NCBI GenBank assembly: GCA_037045055.1
Contig: JBAOHJ010000004.1
Location: 1-64,000 of the forward strand
DNA from: Phosphoribacter sp037045055
GTDB lineage: Bacteria > Actinomycetota > Actinomycetes > Actinomycetales > Dermatophilaceae
Length of the DNA: 64,000 bases
Reading direction: 5' to 3'
The notes below the pieces were generated by a model. It was not told the DNA's origin. It ran no database searches and was given only the letters and a program-made list of their open reading frames with translations. Shown here one piece after another: positions 6,347 to 14,863 of this stretch (positions are counted from its first letter, which is position 1; each line of letters begins with the position of its first letter). Both the position numbers and the translations under genes were made by a program.

Positions 6347-7036
6347 ATGCACGTGCCCGACGGCTTCCTCGACGCTGCGACCTCGCTGGCGACCGGGGCC
6401 GTGGCCGCGGTGGGCGTCGCCGGCGCCTTGCGGGGCGCCCGGCGCGAGCTCGACGACCGAACCGCCCCGCTGGCCGGCCTCGTCGCGACCTTCCTCTTCG
6501 CGGCCCAGATGCTCAACTTCCCGGTCGCCGCGGGCACGTCCGGCCATCTGCTCGGCGGCACGCTCGCCGCCGTGCTCGTCGGGCCGTGCACGGCGACTCT
6601 GTGTCTGACCGTCGTGCTCGCCGTGCAGGCGCTGCTGTTCGCCGACGGGGGGCTCACCGCGCTCGGCACCAACATCACCCTCATGGCCCTGGTCGGGGTG
6701 TGGGTCGGGTATGCCGCGTTCCTCGCGGCCCGTCGGTTGCTGCCCCGCAGGGTGGCCAGCCTCCCGTGGGCCGCGGCGGTGGGCGCCGCGGTCTCGGTGC
6801 CGGCCGCCGCCCTGGTCTTCGCGGGACTGTTCGCACTCGGGGGCACCGTCCCGGTACCGCTGGGCACCCTGGTCGTGGCCATGGGCGGCGTTCATGCGCT
6901 CATCGGCGTTGGCGAGGCGGCGATCACCGCCCTCGTCGTCGGGGCCGTCGTCGGAGTCCGCCCCGACCTCGTCCACGGCGCCAGGCCCCTGCGGCGGCCG
7001 ATCGCGACGACCCACCCGGCCGGGGTCGGCCGATGA
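6347..7036 (+). CDS. nikM: ECF nickel/cobalt transporter substrate-binding subunit (NikM/CbiM)
   Basis: The protein has 229 residues. It begins MHVPDGFLD; in this family the N-terminal Met-His segment folds into the membrane and binds Ni2+ or Co2+ with residues of NFPVAAGTSGHLLGG (second conserved His). Six to seven hydrophobic segments follow. It is the S-component of an energy-coupling-factor importer and works with the N, Q and O genes that follow. nikM ends in ATGA overlapping nikN. A Nur-like operator upstream and a PDGLE-type N subunit favour nickel over cobalt (inference). The 87-base upstream gap is too short for a cobalamin riboswitch. Confidence 0.85.
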   Translation: MHVPDGFLDAATSLATGAVAAVGVAGALRGARRELDDRTAPLAGLVATFLFAAQMLNFPVAAGTSGHLLGGTLAAVLVGPCTATLCLTVVLAVQALLFADGGLTALGTNITLMALVGVWVGYAAFLAARRLLPRRVASLPWAAAVGAAVSVPAAALVFAGLFALGGTVPVPLGTLVVAMGGVHALIGVGEAAITALVVGAVVGVRPDLVHGARPLRRPIATTHPAGVGR

Positions 7037-7335
7037 ACGCCCCGACCCGACCGGCCCGGCACGCCCGCGGGGGACGCCTGCTGTGGCTCGGCGGGCTGCT
7101 CGTGGCCGTCGTGCTCGCCGGCGCGGTGAGCGCCCTGGCCTCCACCGCACCGGACGGCCTCGAGCGGGTGGCTGAGGACCACGGGTTCGACGGGCAGGCC
7201 GCGGCGCGGGCCGCCGCCGTCGCCGACGGCACCGCCGGCAGGCTGCTCGGGCTGCTGGTCGTCCTCGCGATCGCCTCGGCGCTGGCCTGGGTCCTGCGCC
7301 GGCGCCACCGCGCCGCGCCGGCAGGCAGGCGATAG
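7033..7335 (+). CDS. nikN: PDGLE-domain N subunit of the nickel ECF transporter
   Basis: The protein has 100 residues and starts at ATG 7033 inside the nikM stop (ATGA). One N-terminal membrane helix (LLWLGGLLVAVVLAGAVSAL) precedes an extracellular loop with PDGLERVAEDHGF, the hallmark of PDGLE-domain proteins. A second helix (LLGLLVVLAIASALAWVL) and a basic tail follow. This small subunit assists metal uptake by NikM-type S-components. The PDGLE form is seen with nickel systems, while cobalt systems usually carry a CbiN of different sequence. Confidence 0.85.
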   Translation: MNAPTRPARHARGGRLLWLGGLLVAVVLAGAVSALASTAPDGLERVAEDHGFDGQAAARAAAVADGTAGRLLGLLVVLAIASALAWVLRRRHRAAPAGRR

Positions 7336-7339
7336 CCCG

Positions 7340-8104
7340 GTGGGCCGAGAGCACGGGCACACGCTGCACTACCACGGGCACTCCTCGGTGCACCGCATGC
7401 CGGCCCACCTGAAGATCCTCGCCCTGCTCGGCTACACCCTGCTCGTCGTCGCCACCCCGCGCGAGACGGTCTGGCCGTATGCCGTCCACCTGGGCACCCT
7501 GGCCGTGGCCGTGCGCGCGTCGGGCGTGCCCGCGGCATACCTGCTGCGACGGCTCGTCGTCGAGGCGCCCTTCGCCGGGTTCGCCCTGCTCATGCCGCTC
7601 GTCGCCAGCGGCCCTCGCGTGGAGGTGGCCGGGGTGAGCCTCTCGGAGGCGGGCCTGGCCGGGGCCTGGGCGTTGCTGGCCAAGGGCACCCTGGGCGTGC
7701 TGGCCTCACTGCTGCTGGCCGCCACCACCGAGCCGCGCGACCTGCTGGTCGGCCTGGCCCGGCTGCGGGTGCCTCGGCAGCTGGTCGAGATCGCCGGATT
7801 CATGATCCGCTACGTCGACGTCATCGCCGACGAGGCCCGCCGGATGCGGATCGCCCGCACCTCCCGCGGCTTCGTGGCCCGCTCGCCACGACAGTGGCCG
7901 GTGCTCGGCAGATCGGTGGGGGTGCTGTTCGTGCGGGCCTACGAGCGCGGCGAACGGGTGCACCTGGCGATGCTCTCTCGAGGGTATGCCGGGTCGCTGC
8001 CGACCGGGGGCGCGCCGGCGGTCGCCGCCGGCCAGTGGATGGCGGCGGCGGTGCTGCCGGCCGCCGCCCTCGTCACCGCGGCGGCGGCCTGGCGGCTGCG
8101 ATGA
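7340..8104 (+). CDS. nikQ: ECF transporter transmembrane T component (CbiQ/NikQ)
   Basis: The protein has 254 residues from GTG 7340, four bases after nikN. It has the CbiQ/EcfT topology of several membrane segments and a cytoplasmic coupling region with the two short Ala-Arg-Gly-type motifs (RIARTSRGF and AMLSRGYAG) that contact the ATPase grooves. The N-terminus is unusually His-rich (HGHTLHYHGHSSVHR), which could bind metal on the cytoplasmic side (inference). The gene ends with an ATGA, but that ATG is out of frame with nikO, whose start is GTG 8133. Confidence 0.9.
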   Translation: MGREHGHTLHYHGHSSVHRMPAHLKILALLGYTLLVVATPRETVWPYAVHLGTLAVAVRASGVPAAYLLRRLVVEAPFAGFALLMPLVASGPRVEVAGVSLSEAGLAGAWALLAKGTLGVLASLLLAATTEPRDLLVGLARLRVPRQLVEIAGFMIRYVDVIADEARRMRIARTSRGFVARSPRQWPVLGRSVGVLFVRAYERGERVHLAMLSRGYAGSLPTGGAPAVAAGQWMAAAVLPAAALVTAAAAWRLR

Positions 8105-8132
8105 GCCCGGCACCCGACCGGGCGTGCCGCCC

Positions 8133-8873
8133 GTGAGCGTGCCGGTGCTGGATGTGCGCGGGGTCGCCTTCACCTACCCCGACGGCCAGCCCGCCCTGGC
8201 CGGCGTCGACCTGCACGTCCACCGTGGCGAACGGGTCGCCCTGCTGGGCCCGAACGGCGCCGGCAAGACCACCCTCGCGCTGCACCTCAACGGCATCCTC
8301 ACCCCGACGTCCGGCACGGTCGCCGTGTCCGGGCTGGCGGTGGCGCCGGCCAACCTGGCGGAGATCCGCCGCCGGGTCGGCGTGGTGTTCCAGGATCCCG
8401 ACGACCAGCTGTTCATGCCGACCGTGCGCGACGACGTGGCCTTCGGGCCGATGAACCTCGGGCTGCGTGGCCCCGCGCTCGACCGGCGGGTGAGCGCCGC
8501 CCTCGACGTCGTCGGGATGGCGGCATACGCCGATCGCCCACCCCACCACCTGTCCTTCGGCCAACGCCGCCGGGTGGCCGTCGCGACCGTCCTGGTCATG
8601 GAGCCGGAGATCCTCGTGCTCGACGAACCCTCGTCCAACCTCGACCCGGCGGCCCGGCGCGAGCTCGCCGAGATCCTCCTCGGGCTCGACGTCACAATGC
8701 TCATGGTCACCCACGACCTGCCGTATGCCGTGCAGCTGTGCGAGCGTGCGGTGGTCCTCTCCCAGGGCCGGGTCGTCGGCGACGGCCCGATCCGCGCCGT
8801 CCTCTCCGACACCGCCTTCATGGCCGAACACCGCTTGGAGCTGCCCTACGGCTTCGAGCACCTGACCCGCTGA
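8133..8873 (+). CDS. nikO: ECF transporter ATPase (CbiO/NikO)
   Basis: The protein has 246 residues. All ABC motifs are intact: Walker A GPNGAGKTT, Q-loop VFQDPDDQLF, signature LSFGQRRR, Walker B ILVLDEPSSNLD, and switch histidine in MVTHDLPYA. The motif VFQDPDDQLF is typical of ECF-type ATPases. It powers NikM/NikQ uptake. GTG 8133 gives the expected N-terminus (MSVPVLDVRGVAF). The tail is slightly longer than the catalytic core and ends YGFEHLTR. Confidence 0.92.
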   Translation: MSVPVLDVRGVAFTYPDGQPALAGVDLHVHRGERVALLGPNGAGKTTLALHLNGILTPTSGTVAVSGLAVAPANLAEIRRRVGVVFQDPDDQLFMPTVRDDVAFGPMNLGLRGPALDRRVSAALDVVGMAAYADRPPHHLSFGQRRRVAVATVLVMEPEILVLDEPSSNLDPAARRELAEILLGLDVTMLMVTHDLPYAVQLCERAVVLSQGRVVGDGPIRAVLSDTAFMAEHRLELPYGFEHLTR

Positions 8874-8901
8874 GCGCCGGCGCCCGGCGGCCGCCCCCCG
8901 G

Positions 8902-8981
8902 TGCGCACGGCGGGAGTCGAACCCGCACGCCGGAGCACAGGAACCTAAATCCTGCGTGTCTGCCAGTTCCACCACGTGCGC
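8902..8981 (-). tRNA. tRNA-Leu (anticodon TAG)
   Basis: On the minus strand the acceptor GCGCACG pairs with CGTGCGC, with discriminator A. The anticodon stem CAGGA/TCCTG encloses TTTAGGT (anticodon TAG, reading CUA). An extra-long variable arm and the T-arm GCGGG-TTCGACT-CCCGC are present. CCA is not encoded. Confidence 0.95.
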
Positions 8982-9022
8982 GCGCCGACCACTCTAGGGC
9001 TGGCCCGGCGACAACCCGCCGG

Positions 9023-10546
9023 TCAGGTCACCCGCACCGTCACGCTGTGGTGCCCGGTCGCCCCGTCCGGGTCCGCCCGGGCCGCCGCGGCGGTCTGCCA
9101 CTGACCGGTGGCGTCCCGGGCCCGCACGGTGAGCACGTGTGAGCCCGCCGTGGCCGCCCAGTCGTAGACCCACTGCCGCCACGAGTCGACGGTCGGCTCC
9201 ACGGCCAGACGCGCGTCGGCCCACGGGCCCTCGTCGACGCGGACCTGCACCCCGGTGATCCCCCGGTGCATCGCCCAGGCCACGCCCGCGACGGCCACCC
9301 GGCCCGCGGCCACGGATGCGCCCGACCGAGGCACGTCGATGCGCGAGGACGTCTTCACCGGCCCGAGCGCGGACCAGCCCCGAGGCGTCCAGTACCCCTG
9401 GTCCACGGCGAACCGGGTGACCTTGAGCTCGGTCACCCACTTGGTGGCCGAGACGTACCCGTAGAGGCCCGGCACGACCAGCCGCACCGGGAAGCCGTGC
9501 TCCAGCGGCAAGGGCTGGCCGTTCATGGCCACGGCCAGCAAGGCATCCCGACCGTCGGTGAGCGCCGCCAGCGGGGTGCCCGCCGTCCATCCGTCGACAC
9601 TGCGACTCAACACCATGTCGGCGCCGGGCCGTGGACCGGCCCGGGCCAGCACCTCGCGCACCGGCCACCCGGTCCACAACGCGTTGCCGACGAGGTCGCC
9701 ACCCACCTCGTTGGACACGCACGCCAGGGTGACGTGCCGGCGCACCAACGGTTGCGCGAGCAGGTCGGCCCAGGTCAGGGTCACCTCGCGCTCGACCTCG
9801 CCCCAGACCCGCAGCGACCAGTCACCGGCGGCGAGCCGGGGCACCAGCAGGGCCGTGTCGATCCGGTAGAACGCGTCGGCCGGGACCAGCCAGGGCACCG
9901 CGCCGGAGACCTGCAGGTCGGCGCCGTCGACGGCTGGCTGGGGCCCGCCGTCCGGCAGACGCAGCTGCGCGCGGTCGACGACGCCGAGTCGGCCGGACAC
10001 GGGGACCAGAGCGCCCAGGGCCACCGCGGAGCCGGCCAGCGCGACGACCTGGCGTCGGGACGGCCCGGGGCCATCGACGGTCGCACCGAGCCGGCCCAGA
10101 GCGAGCCACCAGGCGATCCCCCCGAGGACCGTCGGCGCGGCGTCGGACGGCGCCGCGCCCGGACGGGTGAGGACGGCCGCGAGGACGACCCCGATCAGGG
10201 CCGCGGCGGCCACCCCGGCGAGGGTATGCCGCGTGCGCGCCACGAGCCCGACCCCGGCGACGGCCACCGCGACGACGAGGACCATGCCGATCCCGAGGGC
10301 CAGCTTGTCCGCCGTGCCGAAGAGCGACACGGCGAGGTTCTTCAACCACAGCGGGGTGGCGTCGACGAAGGCCGCGCCGAGGGCCGGCAGCGGCGACGGG
10401 ACGCCACGGCCCAGCCCGAGCAGCGACCACAGCGCGGCCAGCGCGGTCGCCACGGCCAGCCCGAGGGCCCCGGCCGCCAGGCCGGTGAGCGCCGCGGCCC
10501 CCCCTCGTGCGGGTCGCCGCCCTCGCTGCGGGGTCGCGTCGTCCAC
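9023..10546 (-). CDS. membrane-anchored molybdopterin-dependent oxidoreductase (sulfite oxidase family)
   Basis: The protein has 507 residues. Four N-terminal membrane helices (about 17-150) are followed by a molybdopterin-binding domain with the conserved cysteine in TLACVSNEVGG, which should coordinate molybdenum. A GLYGYVSATKWVTEL stretch, typical of sulfite-oxidase-fold enzymes, comes next. The C-terminal dimerisation-like beta domain (GVQVRVDEGPW, then SHVLTVRARDATG) completes it. The catalytic domain should face the outside. The natural substrate is unknown; related proteins are called YedY-like or nitrate/sulfite reductases. It is a single-gene unit between tRNA-Leu and rdgB, and no heme partner is visible. 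Confidence 0.88.
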   Translation of the reverse strand: MDDATPQRGRRPARGGAAALTGLAAGALGLAVATALAALWSLLGLGRGVPSPLPALGAAFVDATPLWLKNLAVSLFGTADKLALGIGMVLVVAVAVAGVGLVARTRHTLAGVAAAALIGVVLAAVLTRPGAAPSDAAPTVLGGIAWWLALGRLGATVDGPGPSRRQVVALAGSAVALGALVPVSGRLGVVDRAQLRLPDGGPQPAVDGADLQVSGAVPWLVPADAFYRIDTALLVPRLAAGDWSLRVWGEVEREVTLTWADLLAQPLVRRHVTLACVSNEVGGDLVGNALWTGWPVREVLARAGPRPGADMVLSRSVDGWTAGTPLAALTDGRDALLAVAMNGQPLPLEHGFPVRLVVPGLYGYVSATKWVTELKVTRFAVDQGYWTPRGWSALGPVKTSSRIDVPRSGASVAAGRVAVAGVAWAMHRGITGVQVRVDEGPWADARLAVEPTVDSWRQWVYDWAATAGSHVLTVRARDATGQWQTAAAARADPDGATGHHSVTVRVT

Positions 10547-10651
10547 CCCGCCACTGTAGGTCCGGGCCAGCGCGTCGCTCCCTACGCGGTGCTGACCGTT
10601 CTCTTACGGCAAGGGCGCCGGGCCGATCGCACCGCAGCCCCCGAGGACAGG

Positions 10652-11350
10652 TCAGGGTTTCGGGGTGAGCACCCGGCGCAGGTGCGCCGACATCGCCCGG
10701 AAGGCCCGCCCACGATGGGACACGGCGTTCTTCTCGATGTCGCCGTACTGCGCGAGGGTCCGCGACTGCCCGAGCGGCACGAAGATCGGGTCGTAGCCGA
10801 ACCCGTTGTCCCCCAACGGCGTGCGTGCCAGAACGCCCTGGACGCGGCCCTCGGTGACGACCACCTCACCGCCGGGCACGGCCAGCGCCGCCGCGCACAC
10901 GAAGGCCGCGCCACGATGCCCGTCCGGGACGTCGGCGAGCTGGTCCAGCAGCAGCTGCACGTTGAGCCGGTCCCGCTCGGCACGCCCCAGGTGCCGGCCG
11001 CCCAGGGTCCCGGACCAGCGGGCGCTGAACACCCCGGGGCTGCCCCCGAGCACCTCGACGACCAGACCGGAGTCGTCCGCCAGCGACGGCAGCCCGGTGG
11101 CCCGCGCGAGGGCCACCGCCTTGAGACGCGCGTTGCCCTCGAAGGTCACCTCGGTCTCGGCGACGTCCGGCGCCCCGGGCAGCTCCCCGGCCCCGACGAC
11201 CTCGAGGTCGAGATCCTCGAGCACCGGGGCGAGGATCCGGCGCAGCTCGCCGATCTTGTGCTCGTTGCGGGTGGCCAGCACCATCCGTCGCCACGGCGAC
11301 CCGGGCCCCCCGACGCCGGGGGTCGGTGACGGACGCCGGGTCCCGCTCAC
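10652..11350 (-). CDS. rdgB: non-canonical purine NTP pyrophosphatase (RdgB/HAM1)
   Basis: The product hydrolyses ITP, dITP and XTP to keep deaminated purines out of nucleic acids. Visible motifs are LATRNEHKIGELR (phosphate loop), SLADDSGLVVEVLGGSPGV, GDNGFGYDPIFVP and the end HRGRAFRAM. GTG 11350 overlaps the rph stop as GTGA and adds 22 residues before the usual family start at ATG 11284 (MVLATRNEHK), so either start is possible. The rph-rdgB pair is a standard actinobacterial arrangement. Confidence 0.93.
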   Translation of the reverse strand: MSGTRRPSPTPGVGGPGSPWRRMVLATRNEHKIGELRRILAPVLEDLDLEVVGAGELPGAPDVAETEVTFEGNARLKAVALARATGLPSLADDSGLVVEVLGGSPGVFSARWSGTLGGRHLGRAERDRLNVQLLLDQLADVPDGHRGAAFVCAAALAVPGGEVVVTEGRVQGVLARTPLGDNGFGYDPIFVPLGQSRTLAQYGDIEKNAVSHRGRAFRAMSAHLRRVLTPKP

Positions 11351-12099
11351 CGCCGCTGGCGCGCCGGCGCGGCGAGCGCCGACCGCTGCGCGGCGGTCAA
11401 CTGGGCGCAGCCCGCGGTCGCGAGGTCGAGCATCCCGCCGAGCAGGGCCCTGTCGAAGGGCTCCCCCTCGGCGGTGCCCTGCACCTCGACGAACCGCCCG
11501 TCGCCGGTCATGACGACGTTCATGTCGGTCTGCGCCCCGGCGTCCTCGACGTAGTCCAGGTCCACGACCGGCATACCCCCGACGAGCCCCACCGACACGG
11601 CGGCGACCGACCCGACGAGCGGCTCGGCCGTGGCCCCGACCAGGCCGGTCTGGCGGGCCACCTCGACGGCATCGGCCAGGGCGACGAACGCCCCCGTGAC
11701 GGCCGCCGTCCGGGTGCCGCCGTCAGCCTGCAGGACGTCGCAGTCCAGGACGATGGTGTTCTCGCCCAAGGCGTCCAGGTCGATCACCGCGCGCAGCGAC
11801 CGACCCACCAGGCGGGAAATCTCGTGGGTGCGACCCCCGATGCGACCCTTGACCGACTCCCGGTCCGACCGGGTGTTGGTCGCCCGCGGCAGCATCGCGT
11901 ACTCCGCGGTCACCCAACCGCGACCGCGGCCCTTGAGCCAGCGCGGCACGCCCGCGGTGAACGACGCCGCACACAGGACGCGGGTCCGGCCGAACTCCAC
12001 GAGCACACTGCCCTCGGCGTGATCGAGCCAGTTGCGGGTGATCCGCACCGGCCGGGTCTGGTCGGGGCGGCGGCCGTCGTGCCGGAGGTTCTCGGTCAT
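11347..12099 (-). CDS. rph: ribonuclease PH
   Basis: The protein has 250 residues from ATG 12099. The RNase PH fold is complete: RHDGRRPDQTRPVRI at the start, GSVLVEFGRTRVLC, EYAMLPRATNTRSDRE, GRSLRAVIDLDALGENT, DCDVLQADGGTRTA, and VEVQGTAEGEPF. It is a phosphorolytic 3' exonuclease that trims tRNA precursors. Earlier in-frame codons exist but lie in GC-rich leader sequence without homology. A hairpin at 12196-12221 separates it from murI-MBL upstream, while it is coupled by GTGA to rdgB downstream. Confidence 0.95.
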   Translation of the reverse strand: MTENLRHDGRRPDQTRPVRITRNWLDHAEGSVLVEFGRTRVLCAASFTAGVPRWLKGRGRGWVTAEYAMLPRATNTRSDRESVKGRIGGRTHEISRLVGRSLRAVIDLDALGENTIVLDCDVLQADGGTRTAAVTGAFVALADAVEVARQTGLVGATAEPLVGSVAAVSVGLVGGMPVVDLDYVEDAGAQTDMNVVMTGDGRFVEVQGTAEGEPFDRALLGGMLDLATAGCAQLTAAQRSALAAPARQRR

Positions 12100-12195
12100 G
12101 AGCCCACAGGGTATGCCGTGCGGTGACCGCCGTCGTGCCGGCCACCGTCGCCCGCTGGCCGGGTGGATCGAGTGCGGGGTGGATCGCGTGCGAGG

Positions 12196-12221
12196 GGTGG
12201 GGTCGGCGCAGCGACCCCACC
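12196..12221. terminator. 10-bp hairpin between the MBL gene and rph
   Basis: GGTGGGGTCG (12196-12205) and CGACCCCACC (12212-12221) pair perfectly around GCGCAG. It lies 11 bases after the MBL stop on the minus strand and about 100 bases before the rph start, so it could end or attenuate the murI-MBL transcript. Confidence 0.55.
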
Positions 12222-12231
12222 TCACCCGGGC

Positions 12232-12993
12232 TCAGATCTCGTAGGTCCGCTCCGGGGCGACCACCTCGACGCCGGGCCAGACGGCGGCGGCCTGGGCGCG
12301 GCATACCTCCCGGTCGTTCCAGGTCGGCATGTGGGTGAGCATGAGGCGTTTCACCCCACCGGCCGCGAGGGCCGCCTGCGCGGCCCGCGACCCGGTGAGG
12401 TGGATGTCCCGCTCGGGGTCCCGGCCGTCGACGAACGCCGAGTCGGTCAGCACCAGATCCGCCCCGGCCATCAACGGCCCGAGCGCGTCGCACGAGTCCG
12501 TGTCGCCGGTGTAGACCACGACCCGGCCGGCGGCCTCGACGCGGAAGCCGTAGGCCTCGATCGGGTGGTTGACCCGCCGGGCCAGCACGGCGAACGGCCC
12601 GACCACGAAGCGCGACTCGTCCGTGACCGGCACGAACGAGAACTCCTCGGCCATCGAGGTCTCCCGCCCGTAGTAGGACAGCGACAGCCGCGCCGGCCAG
12701 TCGGAGGGCCCGTACACCGGGATCGGCCGGCGGTCGGCTCGGTCCGGCCGGTATTTCTGCATGACGTACAGCCCGTTGAGGTCGAGGAAGTGATCGGGGT
12801 GCAGGTGGGTCACGAAGATCGCGTCGAGCGTGATGGGGTCGAGGTAGCGCTGCAACACCCCCAGCGAGCCGCTGCCCAGGTCGAGGACGACGGCCCACTG
12901 ACGACCCTCGTGCTCGGCCCGCAGCAGGTAACACGACGCCGGCGAGTCCGGGCCCGGGAAGGACCCCGAGCACCCGATGACGGTCAGCTTCAT
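12232..12993 (-). CDS. MBL-fold metallo-hydrolase (RNase Z / cyclic-nucleotide phosphodiesterase-like)
   Basis: The protein has 253 residues from ATG 12993, which overlaps the murI stop as ATGA. It shows the metallo-beta-lactamase signature THLHPDHFLDLNG, preceded by VVLDLGSGSLG and followed by VVYTGDTDSC and LMLTHMPTW, giving the usual metal ligands. This orthologue group sits between murI and rph in many actinobacteria. Relatives degrade cyclic nucleotides or process tRNA 3' ends; which one applies here is not settled by sequence. The neighbouring rph, a tRNA 3' trimming enzyme, makes RNA processing plausible. Confidence 0.88.
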   Translation of the reverse strand: MKLTVIGCSGSFPGPDSPASCYLLRAEHEGRQWAVVLDLGSGSLGVLQRYLDPITLDAIFVTHLHPDHFLDLNGLYVMQKYRPDRADRRPIPVYGPSDWPARLSLSYYGRETSMAEEFSFVPVTDESRFVVGPFAVLARRVNHPIEAYGFRVEAAGRVVVYTGDTDSCDALGPLMAGADLVLTDSAFVDGRDPERDIHLTGSRAAQAALAAGGVKRLMLTHMPTWNDREVCRAQAAAVWPGVEVVAPERTYEI

Positions 12994-13856
12994 CCTGGTG
13001 CGACCTCCTCTCTGTTGGCCTGCACGGCGGCCTCCGGACCGAGGAACCGGCGGGCCAGACGGGTGAAGACCAGGGGGTCTCCGGTGGTGACGAACTCGTG
13101 CCGTGGGGGGGTCTGGTCCTGGCGCAGCGCGCCCGCGTCGGCGAGCACCCGGAACAGGTCCTTGGCGGTCTCCTCCGCCGAGGACACCAGGGTCACGCCC
13201 TCGCCCATGACGTAGCCGATGACCCCGGTGAGCAGCGGGTAGTGCGTGCACCCGAGGATCAGCGTGTCGACGTCGGCCTGCTGCAGCGGGGCGAGGTAAT
13301 CGCGGGCCACGGCGAACACCTCCGGCCCCGTGGTCACCCCGTCCTCGACGAACTCGACGAACCGGGGACACGGCACCGAGAGCAACCGGACGTGCGGGGC
13401 GGCCGCGAACGCGTCCGGGTAGGCCCGGGACTGATGGGTGCCCTGCGTGCTGATCACGCCGACCCGCTCGTTGCGGGTGGCCCGCGCGGCCCGCCGGACT
13501 GCGGGGCGGATCACCTCGACGACCGGCACGGCATACCGCTCCCGCGCGTCGTGCAGGACCGCCGCGCTCGCGGTGTTGCAGGCGATGACCAGGGCCTTGA
13601 CCCCGGCCTCGACGAGCCGGTCGAGGCACTCCAGCGCGAACTCGCGGGTCTGGGCGATAGGCCTGGGGCCGTAAGGCGTCCGGGCGGTGTCGCCGAAGTA
13701 GACGATCGACTCGTTGGGCAGTTGGTCGAGCACCGCTCGGGCCACGGTGAGGCCACCGTAGCCCGAGTCGAAGATCCCGATGGGGGCATCCGCCACGGGG
13801 CCAGGATAGGCAGGGCGGCCGCCGCCGCCGGACCGGTGTGACGTCGTCTCGGTCAC
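12990..13856 (-). CDS. murI: glutamate racemase
   Basis: The protein makes D-glutamate for peptidoglycan. IGIFDSGYGGLTV is the nucleotide-free racemase opening, and the two catalytic cysteines are in IACNTAS (Cys93) and LGCTHYPLL. The length of 288 residues includes about 20 N-terminal residues beyond the family core; GTG 13796 (VADAPIGIFDSG) is a good alternative start. It is first in the murI-MBL unit, and its stop overlaps the MBL start. Confidence 0.95.
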   Translation of the reverse strand: MTETTSHRSGGGGRPAYPGPVADAPIGIFDSGYGGLTVARAVLDQLPNESIVYFGDTARTPYGPRPIAQTREFALECLDRLVEAGVKALVIACNTASAAVLHDARERYAVPVVEVIRPAVRRAARATRNERVGVISTQGTHQSRAYPDAFAAAPHVRLLSVPCPRFVEFVEDGVTTGPEVFAVARDYLAPLQQADVDTLILGCTHYPLLTGVIGYVMGEGVTLVSSAEETAKDLFRVLADAGALRQDQTPPRHEFVTTGDPLVFTRLARRFLGPEAAVQANREEVAPG

Positions 13857-13913
13857 AGGTCCGCGCCCTTGCCGGACACCGTGGCGGTCGGGCCGGCCGG
13901 CGTCGTCACCGGG

Positions 13914-14549
13914 TCACCGCAGCCGGCCGCGCCCCATCAGCGCCCGGGCCAGCGACTCCTGCAGCCAGGTGAGGAACTCGTAGACCGCGCCGGCGTAGGC
14001 CGCCTCGGCGTGCGCCTGCTCGGTCACCATCCGCGACAGGGCCGCCGCGTCGGCCTCGGTGCGCACCCCCAGCCGCTCGCCCAGCAGCAGGCGGGTGTCG
14101 GTCAGGGCCACCACGACGGCCTGCGCCTGGTCCCCGGTCAGCGCGAGCCGACCCTGCTCGTCCCCGGAGCGCAGGGCCTCGATGGCCGCGGTCAACGTCG
14201 CGTACTTGCGCTGGCGCAGGCCCTGCTCGGTGAGCCGGCGAAACTCCGCGGCCACCGCCGGGTCGCCCCGGTGGGCGTCCGGCAGGAGTCTGGCCAGGGC
14301 CGGGTCGCGGTCCCCGGGCGCCTCGCGGTCGGGCTGCTGGACCGGCCGCTCGGTCGGGGCGGCCCCGACCGAGGGCCCGAAGGCCCCGTCGATCTCCGCG
14401 ACCAGGTCCTCGAAGGGATCGCCGGTGGGGCGCACGTGCGGAGCCAGCAGGTCGCGGGTCTGATCCATCAGCGCGGTGACGACGGCGACCTCGTCGGCGT
14501 CCAGGCGCGCGGCATACCGCCCGCCCTTGCGCGAGAACCCGTGCGCCAC
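13914..14549 (-). CDS. DUF2017 family protein
   Basis: The protein has 211 residues and belongs to the actinobacterial DUF2017 family that is almost always next to clpS. It starts MAHGFSRKGGRYAARLDADE and ends with a helical domain (LTDTRLLLGERLGVRTEAD, then AYAGAVYEFLTWLQESL). The middle (about 70-105) is charged, Pro-rich and probably disordered. GTG 14549 directly abuts the clpS TAG with no gap, so translation is coupled. The function is unknown; the association with clpS suggests a link to Clp proteolysis (inference). Confidence 0.88.
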   Translation of the reverse strand: MAHGFSRKGGRYAARLDADEVAVVTALMDQTRDLLAPHVRPTGDPFEDLVAEIDGAFGPSVGAAPTERPVQQPDREAPGDRDPALARLLPDAHRGDPAVAAEFRRLTEQGLRQRKYATLTAAIEALRSGDEQGRLALTGDQAQAVVVALTDTRLLLGERLGVRTEADAAALSRMVTEQAHAEAAYAGAVYEFLTWLQESLARALMGRGRLR

Positions 14550-14840
14550 CTACTGGTCCTTCTCGTACGTCGCCCACAGCCCGTACCCCTGCAGCGCCTC
14601 GGCGTCGCGCTCCATCTGCTCGCGGGTGCCGTGCGACACGACCGCCTTGCCCAGGGTGTGCACGTCCATCATGAGCTTCTCGGCCTTGCGTCTCGGGTAG
14701 CCGAAGTAGGTCTGGAACACGTAGGTCACGTAGCTCATGAGGTTGACCGGGTCGTTCCACACCAGGGTCAGCCACGGGACGACCGGTTCGAGCACCTCGG
14801 CCGGGTGGTCCGCACGCTCCTTCACCGGGGCCGTGGACAT
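14550..14840 (-). CDS. clpS: ATP-dependent Clp protease adaptor ClpS
   Basis: The protein has 96 residues from ATG 14840. The adaptor core is clear: WLTLVWNDPVNLMSYVTYVF, YFGYPRRKAEKLMMDVHTLG and KAVVSHGTREQMERDAEAL. ClpS binds ClpC/ClpA and hands over N-degron substrates. The acidic pocket residues N-D of WNDPVN, which read the N-terminal residue, are present. GTG 14849 would add three residues. It is divergent from pncB, the two starts lying 23 bases apart, and is cotranscribed with DUF2017. Confidence 0.95.
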   Translation of the reverse strand: MSTAPVKERADHPAEVLEPVVPWLTLVWNDPVNLMSYVTYVFQTYFGYPRRKAEKLMMDVHTLGKAVVSHGTREQMERDAEALQGYGLWATYEKDQ

Positions 14841-14863
14841 GGGGCCCACTCTAGGCTGTCCCC

